Shown here: positions 1 to 5,969 of the stretch, piece after piece
How the letters are laid out: each line of letters begins with the position of its first letter
How positions within the stretch are numbered: position 1 is the stretch's first letter
Assembly: GCA_012270625.1 (NCBI GenBank)
Contig: JAAXHZ010000254.1
Span: 1 to 7,717 of the forward strand
Reading direction: 5' to 3'
DNA from: Dehalococcoidia bacterium
GTDB lineage: Bacteria; Chloroflexota; Dehalococcoidia; SAR202; UBA11138
Length of the DNA: 7,717 nucleotides
Position numbers and translations under genes: made by a program
Notes under the pieces: model-generated
Databases searched by the model: none
Told to the model about the DNA's origin: nothing
What the model saw: the letters and a program-made list of their open reading frames with translations, nothing else

Positions 1-731
1 TTCTCCCCGCCGATCAGGTTGAACGCGGGCACCCGCACATCATCGAAGAATATCGTGTTCTTGGCGCCGGTTCCGGCTCCGCCCTCGCCACTGGTTATGA
101 GCAGGTCCATCGGCTGTATCGTGATGCCTTCCGTGTCCGTAGGCACCATGAACCAGCTCAGGTTCTGGTGACGCGCGCCATCCGGATCGCTGCGCGCGAT
201 CGTCCACAGCATCTCGGCCCCGTGCGAGCTGCCGACATACACCTTCTGTCCGTTGAGCACGAAGTCGTCTCCGTCACGCACGGCGCTCATCTGCACTCCG
301 GCCAGGTCCGACCCGGCGCCGGGCTCGGTCAGGAGCTGCCAGGTGCGAACATCGCCCTTGAAGATGGGTGGGAGGAAGCGCTCTTTCTGCTCATCGGTTC
401 CCCATACCAGTACGCTGGCGCCGCCTAGTCGTCCACCACTGTCGTAGTATGGCGGCAGCGACAGATCGTACCCGTCGAGCTCCTCTTCGATCACGATGGC
501 GTGGTCAATCGAAAGCCCGCCTCCACCGTACTCTGGCGGCGCCGTGGGCCACAGCCAGCCCTTGGCTCCGAGCCGTCGTCCCAACTCCCGCAGCTTCAGG
601 TAGCCGTCGTAACTGAGGTCCATCGAGTCCGCAGGATACTCGAGACCGTCCGGCACGTTCTCTACCAGCCAGTCCTTGACCTGCTGCCTAAACTCCTGCT
701 GCTCCGGCGTGTATCGAGGCTCGAAGTCCAT
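1..731 (-). CDS. Acyl-CoA dehydrogenase family protein, N-terminal 243 residues (3' end outside window)
   Basis: FAD flavoprotein of the acyl-CoA dehydrogenase family, which oxidises an acyl-CoA thioester to the 2,3-enoyl-CoA and passes electrons to electron-transfer flavoprotein. The reading frame is open from ATG 731 to the left edge with no stop. Residues 8-125 fit the helical N-terminal domain (TPEQQEFRQQVKDWL near the start, then PPEYGGGGLS at 65-74). Residues 130-243 fit the middle beta domain, with the flavin/substrate signature LLTEPGAGSDLAG at 133-145, NGQKVYVGSS at 160-169 in the usual 'NG.K..I.nG' place, and FFDDVRVPAFNLIGGE at 228-243. The C-terminal helical domain carrying the catalytic glutamate is off the edge, so substrate class cannot be judged. 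Family members are usually 380-400 residues, so about 150 are missing. ATG 731 is preceded by AGGAG (742-746) at 10 bases and by a good promoter, which supports this start. It is probably transcribed separately from the transporter gene behind it. Confidence 0.95.
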   Translation of the reverse strand, partial: MDFEPRYTPEQQEFRQQVKDWLVENVPDGLEYPADSMDLSYDGYLKLRELGRRLGAKGWLWPTAPPEYGGGGLSIDHAIVIEEELDGYDLSLPPYYDSGGRLGGASVLVWGTDEQKERFLPPIFKGDVRTWQLLTEPGAGSDLAGVQMSAVRDGDDFVLNGQKVYVGSSHGAEMLWTIARSDPDGARHQNLSWFMVPTDTEGITIQPMDLLITSGEGGAGTGAKNTIFFDDVRVPAFNLIGGE

Positions 732-777
732 AGTCCAGACACTCCTAGGAAGTCACGTGTGGTGCACGGTGAGGAAG

Positions 778-806
778 ATTGTAGTATCGGAGAGAAAGAG
801 GGTCAA
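778..806 (-). promoter_or_regulatory. Sigma-70-like promoter for the acyl-CoA dehydrogenase gene
   Basis: On the minus strand, TTGACC (plus coordinates 801-806) and TACAAT (778-783) are separated by exactly 17 bases. Each hexamer matches the housekeeping consensus at 5 of 6 positions. Transcription would begin near 771, giving a leader of about 40 bases that contains AGGAG (742-746) before ATG 731. It sits wholly within the 114-base gap after the transporter stop codon, so the dehydrogenase need not depend on transporter transcription. This is called by eye from consensus and spacing only. Confidence 0.6.
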
Positions 807-834
807 ACGCGGCGACTGCCTGAGATTGGGCGGG

Positions 835-847
835 AGCGCCGAGCGCT
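835..847. other. Small hairpin overlapping the transporter stop codon
   Basis: AGCGC-CGA-GCGCT is an inverted repeat with 5-base arms and a 3-base loop that overlaps the SulP stop codon (846-848). No T-run follows it on the minus strand, so it is a poor intrinsic terminator. It may add some 3'-end stability to the SulP transcript or be chance in GC-rich DNA. Confidence 0.25.
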
Positions 848-2483
848 AAATCTTGAGAATCCCCCTCGCAATGTCCTTTGCCTCGTCCAAAGTCGCAGCT
901 ACGTGCTCTGCGGGAACACTCTGCAAGACGTTGAGAGCGTGAACGGTTTGGGCAGGCGCGCCGGATAGCCCCACCACGATGCACTCCGTATCCTGGTCTA
1001 TGGCTGAATCGATCATCTGCTCAACTACCAGGGCCGCGCTGTCGTCGATATACACCGAGTCGGAGAAGTCGAGGATGACCACCTCGTGGTCTCTGATATC
1101 CACGCTGATGGTGTTTATCAGCTTGTTAGAGGACGCGACGGTGAAACTGCCCCTGAGCGCCACAAGGCCGACGCGAGCAGAGAAGGCGTCCACGTCATCC
1201 GAGTCGTCCAGGCCGAAGAATGTGCGGTCGAGCACCGGCACGGAGATCACGCTATCGAGCTCCAGGCGCTCGAATTGGCGCGCGCTGGCCATTCCAGCGG
1301 CGATCAGCCCTATCGCCACGGCCGTAATCAGGTCAAGGAACACAGTGAGTCCGAGAGTAATAAGCATTACAAGAAGATGCTCCCGCTGGACGCGGTGAAT
1401 GCGAGTCAGAAAACGCCAGTCTATGATGTCCCAGCCAACCTTCATCAGGATACCCGCCAGGGCCGCGTGTGGAATCGCCTCGACGTACTTCCCCAAGCCC
1501 AGCACCAGCGCCAGCAGGATCGCCGCGCGTATGGCTCCTGAGAGCTGGGTTCGCCCTCCGGCGCGTATGTTCACCACCGTTCCCAGAGTCGCCCCGGCGC
1601 CGGGAAGCCCCCAGATAAACCCTGCTGCCATGTTGCCTATGCCCTGGCCCACGAGCTCCCTGTCCGGGTTGTGACGAGTGCGGGTCATTGAGTCGGCCAC
1701 GAGGGAGGTGAGCAGACTGTCTATCGAGCCGAGCAGCGCGATTGTCAGCGCAGGCTGCACCGCGCCAGTCAGAACGCTGAGGGAGAGGTCAGGCAGCTGC
1801 GCGACCGGCAGACCGGTCGGCACGTCGCCAATCACCGGCGTATCCTTCAGCCACAGAACACCCAGAAGCGTGCCCGCGACCAGCGCGACCAGGGTTGGAG
1901 GCAGAAACTTTCTCAATCTCTCCGGCCAGACGATACCCACCACGAGGGTCGCGACAGCGATAGCCAGCGCTCCATAGTTGACGCTGCTTATCGCATCGGG
2001 CCATACCTGGACAGTCCCTATGGGTCCACCCGTGGCGACGGGCTGGCCCAAGAAGGGCAGGGTCTGTATCAGGATGATGATAATGCCGATGCCGGACATG
2101 AACCCTGATATGACTGAGTAAGGAGTGTAGGACACGAAGCGCCCTATTCTCAGAACGCCCAGAAGGATCTGTATGCCCCCCGCCATGATGACTATCGTGA
2201 ACGCCTTGGCGAGGCTGTCCGCATGGGCTGTGACGATTACCGCCATCGCCACCGCCATCGGCCCCGTGGGGCCGGATATCTGGGATCGTGTCCCGCCGAA
2301 CACAGCCGCGAGGAAGCCCACCGCGATCGCCCCGTAGATGCCGGCGAGCGCGCCGAGACCTGACGCTACGCCGAAGGCCAGAGCCACCGGAAGACCAACT
2401 ACCGCTGAGGTAACGCCTCCGAAGACGTCTCCACGGAACGTCTGGAGATCGTAGCTGAACTTAGCCGTCAACTGATGACGCAT
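846..2483 (-). CDS. SulP family anion transporter with STAS domain, BicA-like (probable Na+/bicarbonate symporter)
   Basis: Inner-membrane anion transporter of the SulP/SLC26 family. From ATG 2483 it has 545 residues. About 18-400 form the hydrophobic membrane domain (the family has 14 helices) and about 430-545 form the cytoplasmic STAS domain. Sequence blocks FRGDVFGGVTSAVVGLPVAL (16-35), QISGPTGPM (68-76), YSVISGFMSGIGI (122-134), DSLLTSLVADSMTRT (255-269), GAGATLGTVVNI (295-306) and GGRTQLSG (309-316) closely follow cyanobacterial BicA as I remember it. T73, D255, T259 and G297-A298-T299 line up with the BicA T69, D258, T262 and G300-T302 ligand site, which favours bicarbonate over sulfate. 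The STAS core reads VILDFSDSVYIDDSAAL (468-484), with DDSA where anti-sigma antagonists have D-S-S/T-G. An upstream in-frame TTG at 2555 would add 24 residues, but they are poorly hydrophobic and lack a good ribosome site, so ATG 2483 is preferred. Substrate is inferred, not shown. Confidence 0.9.
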   Translation of the reverse strand: MRHQLTAKFSYDLQTFRGDVFGGVTSAVVGLPVALAFGVASGLGALAGIYGAIAVGFLAAVFGGTRSQISGPTGPMAVAMAVIVTAHADSLAKAFTIVIMAGGIQILLGVLRIGRFVSYTPYSVISGFMSGIGIIIILIQTLPFLGQPVATGGPIGTVQVWPDAISSVNYGALAIAVATLVVGIVWPERLRKFLPPTLVALVAGTLLGVLWLKDTPVIGDVPTGLPVAQLPDLSLSVLTGAVQPALTIALLGSIDSLLTSLVADSMTRTRHNPDRELVGQGIGNMAAGFIWGLPGAGATLGTVVNIRAGGRTQLSGAIRAAILLALVLGLGKYVEAIPHAALAGILMKVGWDIIDWRFLTRIHRVQREHLLVMLITLGLTVFLDLITAVAIGLIAAGMASARQFERLELDSVISVPVLDRTFFGLDDSDDVDAFSARVGLVALRGSFTVASSNKLINTISVDIRDHEVVILDFSDSVYIDDSAALVVEQMIDSAIDQDTECIVVGLSGAPAQTVHALNVLQSVPAEHVAATLDEAKDIARGILKI

Positions 2484-2587
2484 CTGGTAACCGTCCCAAC
2501 ATGCGGTGGGGAATGAAGGAGGCAGGGAGTCCTGGTAAAGTTTGGGTTGCAACAACAGACCCGGACCAAGAGGCCCTGCCGATGTCC

Positions 2588-2616
2588 AGAGTAAGATTCA
2601 CACTTCCACAGGTCAA
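2588..2616 (-). promoter_or_regulatory. Possible promoter for the SulP gene
   Basis: On the minus strand, TTGACC (plus 2611-2616) lies 17 bases upstream of TACTCT (2588-2593). The -35 matches consensus at 5 of 6 positions. The -10 is weak, though it keeps the first TA and the final T. Transcription would start near 2581, about 100 bases before ATG 2483. It uses the same TTGACC hexamer and spacing as the stronger promoter in front of the acyl-CoA dehydrogenase gene. Confidence 0.3.
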
Positions 2617-2666
2617 GCTCCACCCCGACACTGAGCCTGTTTCAATGGCGTCAAGATAAGGGACTC

Positions 2667-2733
2667 GGGAGTAAACGGCGGAGTTTCAAGGGCATGTTTG
2701 TTGGTGGCGCGACTGATGGAGCGGCGTTTGGCC
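2667..2733. repeat. Possible dispersed-repeat fragment in the SulP/EEP gap
   Basis: The 250-base gap between ATG 2483 and the EEP stop (2734) holds no credible gene. Its EEP-proximal part has imperfect inverted ends, AAACGGCGG (2673-2681) against GCGGCGTTT (2721-2729), with 7 of 9 bases pairing. Read on the minus strand it spells a peptide TNMPLKLRR. From memory, similar spurious peptides arise from dispersed intergenic repeats in several environmental bacterial genomes. There is no second copy in this window, so repeat status is only a suggestion. Confidence 0.2.
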
Positions 2734-3720
2734 CTATCCGTCCGCGACTGTGATCAGTAGGCGGCAGTGGTCGCTTGCACCCCACTCGGCAACGCCATTC
2801 ATCGCGCGCACCTTCACGCTCTCGTGGAAGCCGCGTGAGGCGAATACGTAGTCCAGCTGGTTCTGTGCGGTCGCTGGGGACCGCGACGTGGTGTAGTAAG
2901 TAGGCACATTGCCGGTGTCCGGGGGCAAGCCTTGGGGCGAGGGACACGCCCGCCTGCCTGCCGGGTACCGCGGCCCCAGAAACTCCATGCCGAGAGCGTC
3001 CAACCTGTCCGTGACAGTGCGGGCGCGGGCCGGGATCTCCAGCCGGTTGTCCTCCGTAGCGCCGTGTATCATGTTGAGGTCACCGGCGGCCAAGATGCGG
3101 TGCGTGCTGGGATCGGCGCTACTGATGAACGCTGACAAGTCCGAGATGACGCGGTGCGTGGATCCGTCCGAGTATATCCACGATGATCTGCCCCTGGACG
3201 GATGTGGCGCTTCCCATCGGCCGTACATTGAGACGGCAATGAAGGGCTCGGTTGAGCCGTCGCGCGGCGTGATGCGGGACACTGCTATCGTCCCGATGCC
3301 ACTGACGGCGATCTCGTTCTGCTCCGTCCAATCTATCGGACCGACCTGCTTAAACCACTCGATATCGACCCGGTTGGAGAGGCGAACGACCATGGGCCAG
3401 CGGTCATACAGGGCGTCGGCGCGCCCGTGCCACCAGTCGGAGTTCCACGAATGCGAGTCCCACGCCTCTCGCGGACCGATGTCCAGAGGGCCTGTGCAAT
3501 CGGTAGGAGGGAGCGTCGCATCCCGCAGTCGCACTAGGTCGTCTGGCGGCGGCGTGGCCTCCTGCAATAGAGCAACGTCGGCATCCATCTGCACGAGCTG
3601 ACGCCACGGCTCGTGGCGCTTAGCGATGTTCCAGCTCACAACTGTTACGGCCAATGCACCGTCCGATGGTCCTTGGGCCTCTATGGGAGACCATCTTGGT
3701 CTGGATCGGGTTCGATCCAA
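2734..3720 (-). CDS. Endonuclease/exonuclease/phosphatase (EEP) superfamily protein
   Basis: Metal-dependent phosphodiesterase fold shared by exonuclease III, APE1, DNase I and inositol phosphatases. In the 328-residue frame the ordered motifs are SWNIAKR (29-35, N31), VALLQEA (49-55, metal ligand E54), SMYGRWE (164-170), AAGDLNMIHG (211-220, catalytic D214 and N216), NQLDYVFAS (287-295, D290) and GASDHCRLLI (314-323, general base pair D317-H318), so the active site looks complete. Y166 falls where exonuclease III/APE1 carry a catalytic tyrosine and DNase I a histidine, a mild hint towards an AP-endonuclease-like mode. A Trp-rich stretch (87-133) is an insertion I cannot assign. The start is uncertain: no ATG lies upstream of the first motif. 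TTG 3720 is the longest choice, TTG 3654 gives 306 residues, and neither has a good ribosome site. It lies 31 bases downstream of the Uma2 stop on the same strand, so it is probably translated from the same message. The DNA, RNA or phospholipid substrate is unknown. Confidence 0.85.
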   Translation of the reverse strand: MDRTRSRPRWSPIEAQGPSDGALAVTVVSWNIAKRHEPWRQLVQMDADVALLQEATPPPDDLVRLRDATLPPTDCTGPLDIGPREAWDSHSWNSDWWHGRADALYDRWPMVVRLSNRVDIEWFKQVGPIDWTEQNEIAVSGIGTIAVSRITPRDGSTEPFIAVSMYGRWEAPHPSRGRSSWIYSDGSTHRVISDLSAFISSADPSTHRILAAGDLNMIHGATEDNRLEIPARARTVTDRLDALGMEFLGPRYPAGRRACPSPQGLPPDTGNVPTYYTTSRSPATAQNQLDYVFASRGFHESVKVRAMNGVAEWGASDHCRLLITVADG

Positions 3721-3733
3721 GGTTCGAGCTTGG
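3702..3733. promoter_or_regulatory. Two overlapping, mutually exclusive hairpins at the Uma2-EEP junction
   Basis: On the plus strand, TGGATCG-GGTT-CGATCCA (3702-3719) is a perfect 7-base stem with a 4-base loop. CCAAG-GTTCGAG-CTTGG (3717-3733) is a 5-base stem with a 7-base loop. They share bases 3717-3719, so both cannot form fully at once. A direct repeat GGTTCGA occurs at 3709-3715 and 3721-3727, 12 bases apart. In the minus-strand message the weaker hairpin comes first, just past the Uma2 stop (3752), and the shared bases include the presumed TTG start at 3718-3720. There is no U-run, so simple termination is unlikely. Start-codon masking, message processing or a protein-binding operator are possible. 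Confidence 0.4.
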
Positions 3734-3751
3734 CGGTGTCAGATACCCCGC

Positions 3752-4522
3752 TCAGCCTCCCGACTCCAGTTGGCGGAGCCGCTCGCGCAACCGTCTCGTC
3801 TCCGCGCGCTCGGCCTCGAGAGCAGCCTCGCTCTGCTCACGCAGTGCCTCGCTCTGTCGAAGCAGATCTCGCTCCTCACTCGCGGTGCGCAGATACTCAC
3901 CAGTCGCCGGATCGTAGAGCCGAGGCCTGCCATCGTCCCAACACAGGCTGATGCCCAGAACGTCGGAATAGCCCTTCAGTATCCCGTCCGGTTCCGTGGT
4001 CAACTCAATGGGCTGGTAGATGCCATTGACCAGTCGCTCTCCCGATAGAGGCTGGCCATGGTAACTTCCGCCCGATGGATCGAGCCGCCAGTACTCGGGG
4101 ATGCCGATCTCGGCATAGATGCGACGCTTTCTGCCCGTGTCCACCCTGCCCGTACTGTCGGACGCGATCTCCAACACCCAGTCCGGCGGTTTGCCGACCT
4201 CCCAGGGGAGGTACAGTCTGCGTGAGCGAATCGCCTCCGCGTCCACGCCGAACGCTATGTACACGTCAGGCGCTACCCTGACGTTGAGGTTGGACCGGTC
4301 GTAACAGATGAAGTTGCCGCTGTCGATGAACACATCGCGCCTGCGATAGAAGTCCCCGAGCCACGCCTGGATCAGGTCCAGAAATTCCCATATCTCTCTA
4401 ACTTGCTGCATGTGGTCTGGTGGTCGCTCGCCGAGGTCAGGATCGAATTCAAGGCTGGAGTAGTCGATGTCACCCTGCCGCCTATACGGCAGTATGGTCA
4501 CGCCCGCTGCGCTGGTAGTCAT
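3752..4522 (-). CDS. Uma2 family (DUF820) putative endonuclease with C-terminal coiled coil
   Basis: Member of the Uma2/DUF820 group of the PD-(D/E)XK nuclease superfamily, abundant in Cyanobacteria and Chloroflexota; the cellular role of the family is not established. Of 256 residues, about 40-200 form the nuclease fold. D86 lies in VRVAPDVYIAF (81-91), E118 in PPDWVLEIASDST (112-124) and K132 in TGRKRRIYAEIG (129-140), followed by the family hallmark IPEYWRLDP (141-149). The acidic and basic active-site residues are all present. Residues 213-253 form a charged heptad-like helix (for example EALREQSEAALEAERAETRR, 225-244), probably a coiled coil for dimerisation, as seen in many family members. 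ATG 4522 is preceded by GGGAGGA (plus 4528-4534) at 5 bases, a strong ribosome site that fixes the start. The gene is divergent from endonuclease Q and probably heads a two-gene operon with the EEP gene. Confidence 0.9.
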   Translation of the reverse strand: MTTSAAGVTILPYRRQGDIDYSSLEFDPDLGERPPDHMQQVREIWEFLDLIQAWLGDFYRRRDVFIDSGNFICYDRSNLNVRVAPDVYIAFGVDAEAIRSRRLYLPWEVGKPPDWVLEIASDSTGRVDTGRKRRIYAEIGIPEYWRLDPSGGSYHGQPLSGERLVNGIYQPIELTTEPDGILKGYSDVLGISLCWDDGRPRLYDPATGEYLRTASEERDLLRQSEALREQSEAALEAERAETRRLRERLRQLESGG

Positions 4523-4538
4523 GGCTGTCCTCCCGGAT

Positions 4539-4554
4539 CAGAGCCGAGACTCTG
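4539..4554. other. Small inverted repeat in the Uma2 5' leader
   Basis: CAGAG-CCGAGA-CTCTG has 5-base arms and a 6-base loop. It lies between the candidate -10 box (4570-4575) and the Uma2 ribosome site (4528-4534). It could be a leader hairpin or an operator half-site pair. The arms are short enough for chance. Confidence 0.2.
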
Positions 4555-4569
4555 AAGCTGACGATTCCC

Positions 4570-4575
4570 ATTATA
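4570..4575 (-). promoter_or_regulatory. Candidate -10 box (TATAAT) for the Uma2-EEP unit
   Basis: A perfect TATAAT reads on the minus strand in an otherwise GC-rich intergenic region. Transcription would start near 4563, giving a leader of about 40 bases to ATG 4522. I find no convincing TTGACA-like -35 at 16 to 18 bases and no extended TG motif. The core TTATAA is palindromic, so the plus strand also reads TATAAC (4572-4577), which might serve endonuclease Q instead. Confidence 0.4.
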
Positions 4576-4631
4576 ACGCAGTCCCGCTCGCTGACGCGCC
4601 GACTCGAACACAGTCACCGCAACCCAGGTGG

Positions 4632-4637
4632 TAAGAT
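4632..4637 (+). promoter_or_regulatory. Possible -10 box for a leaderless endonuclease Q transcript
   Basis: TAAGAT (TANNNT type) ends 6 bases before ATG 4644, the distance expected if transcription began at or next to the start codon. The nearest ribosome-site-like AGGTGG (4626-4631) is 12 bases from the ATG, longer than usual, whereas the Uma2 and Rieske genes have near-ideal sites at about 5 bases. No clear -35 is present, so this remains tentative. Confidence 0.25.
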
Positions 4638-4643
4638 CACAGC

Positions 4644-5909
4644 ATGACATACACCGCTGATCTTCATGTCCACTCTTCCTACGCCTACGCTACCAGTCGC
4701 GATCTGAACTTCGAGAACCTGGCTAGATGGGCCAGAATGAAGGGCATCGATCTGCTGGCGTCCGCGGACTTTACCCAGCCGGCCTGGTACGAAGAGTCAC
4801 GGACCAAACTGACCGACACCGGCGACGGACTCTATGAGCACGACGGTGTGAGATTCATCATCGGCACCGAGGTTAGCTGTGTCGCGCGAGTCAACGGTCG
4901 CGGCCGGCGAACCCACATGCTGGCGTTCGCTCCGAGCCTCGAGACTGTGAACAGAATCATTATCGCGCTCTCAGCAACCGGAGCCAAGCTAGACGGCGAC
5001 GGCAGGCCCACGCTGAAGATGTCACCCCGCGATCTGACGGAGTTGCTGCTGAGCATAGACCCACGCTGCTTCGTCATCCCCGCCCACGTATGGACGCCGT
5101 GGTTCGGGCTGTTCGGCTCCAAGTCCGGATTCGACTCCCTCGAAGAGTGCTTCGGCGACCTCTCGAAGCACGTCATCGCAGTGGAGACAGGTCTTTCCGC
5201 TGACCCCACCATGTGCTGGCGCGTCCCGGACCTGGACGATCTGTCCATCGTGTCGTTCTCAGACGCTCACTCGCTGCCAAAGCTCGCCCGAGAGCTGACC
5301 GTCTTCAACGGAGATCTGAGCTACGACGGGCTGGTCGAGTCGCTCAGGTCGCAGGACATCGCGTACACCATCGAGTTCTTTCCCGAAGAGGGGAAGTACC
5401 ACCTGTCAGGACATCGCAAGTGTGGCGTTCGATTCAACCCCGAAGAAGTGGCCGCCATAGGAAATACCTGCCCGGTCTGCGGACGCGCAATGACGCTCGG
5501 CGTGATGCAGCGGGTCGAGGATCTCTCCCGAAGGGAGGCAAAGCCCACGTTTGGAGCGAACGGGATGGTCACATCTGCCGATGGCAGGCCGCCGTTCAGG
5601 TCGATGGTATCGCTTCAGCAGGTGCTCTCTGAGACATTGGGTGTCGGCGTCAACACGAAGCGGGTTCGCACCGCCTACATGAGTCTCGTGGAGACGTTTG
5701 GAAGCGAGATGAAGACACTGATCGACGCGCCGACAGCTGACCTGGCTGACTCCCTCCCCACGCACGGCCCCCGACTCGCAGAGGGCATCGAGAGGGTGCG
5801 GATGGGCAACATCCACATAGAGCCTGGATTCGACGGACAGTTCGGCGTGGTCAAGGTATGGGCCGATCAGAACGAGTCCGACACACCTCTCCAACCTCTG
5901 CTAATCTGA
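4644..5909 (+). CDS. Endonuclease Q (EndoQ) family protein: PHP domain plus zinc finger
   Basis: EndoQ enzymes, first characterised in Pyrococcus and later in Bacillus, nick DNA 5' to hypoxanthine, uracil, xanthine or abasic sites to start repair of deaminated bases. The protein has 421 residues, close to the stand-alone archaeal form. PHP metal-site residues visible are H8 and H10 (ADLHVHS), D42 (SADFT), E76 (GTEV), H91, H148 (IPAHVWTPW), E181 (VETGL), and D207 and H209 (SFSDAHS). The EndoQ hallmarks FGSKSGFDSLEECF (157-170) and YTIEFFPEEGKYHLSGHRKC (241-260) are intact. A zinc finger is formed by C260 and C276-x2-C279, probably with H257, and residues 320-405 match the C-terminal DNA-binding part. 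Two positions differ from the family pattern I remember: DFTQP (42-46) where DFTHP is usual, and GVMQRVEDL (286-294) where a histidine is usual. ATG 4644 is required because the first metal motif begins at residue 5. There is no UvrD helicase fusion, unlike some bacterial forms. Divergent from Uma2 and 60 bases ahead of the Rieske gene. Confidence 0.9.
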   Translation: MTYTADLHVHSSYAYATSRDLNFENLARWARMKGIDLLASADFTQPAWYEESRTKLTDTGDGLYEHDGVRFIIGTEVSCVARVNGRGRRTHMLAFAPSLETVNRIIIALSATGAKLDGDGRPTLKMSPRDLTELLLSIDPRCFVIPAHVWTPWFGLFGSKSGFDSLEECFGDLSKHVIAVETGLSADPTMCWRVPDLDDLSIVSFSDAHSLPKLARELTVFNGDLSYDGLVESLRSQDIAYTIEFFPEEGKYHLSGHRKCGVRFNPEEVAAIGNTCPVCGRAMTLGVMQRVEDLSRREAKPTFGANGMVTSADGRPPFRSMVSLQQVLSETLGVGVNTKRVRTAYMSLVETFGSEMKTLIDAPTADLADSLPTHGPRLAEGIERVRMGNIHIEPGFDGQFGVVKVWADQNESDTPLQPLLI

Positions 5910-5969
5910 GTGTAGGGCACGCGAATTTCGGATATGGAAGATGATGAAGGTAGGGTTTAGGAGGGCAGC

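Noticed and set aside
2484..2555. N-terminal extension of the SulP protein from TTG 2555.
   Set aside because: The extra 24 residues lack SulP similarity and the TTG has no convincing ribosome site. ATG 2483 gives the usual distance to the first helix.
2651..2947. Minus-strand open frame of 98 codons overlapping the EEP gene end.
   Set aside because: Most of it lies in another frame of the EEP gene, which has complete catalytic motifs. The composition is Arg- and Pro-rich and has no domain.
2909..3601. Plus-strand open frame of 230 codons opposite the EEP gene.
   Set aside because: It is antisense to the EEP catalytic motifs. The product is rich in Ser, Arg and Pro without a recognisable fold.
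3709..3718. GGTTCGATCC resembles the T-arm of a tRNA.
   Set aside because: No acceptor stem, D-arm or anticodon arm can be placed around it on either strand. The bases are explained by the hairpin at 3702-3719.
5910..5969. Possible terminator or promoter between endonuclease Q and the Rieske gene.
   Set aside because: I found no stem followed by a T-run and no -35/-10 pair in these 60 bases. Co-transcription is the simpler reading.
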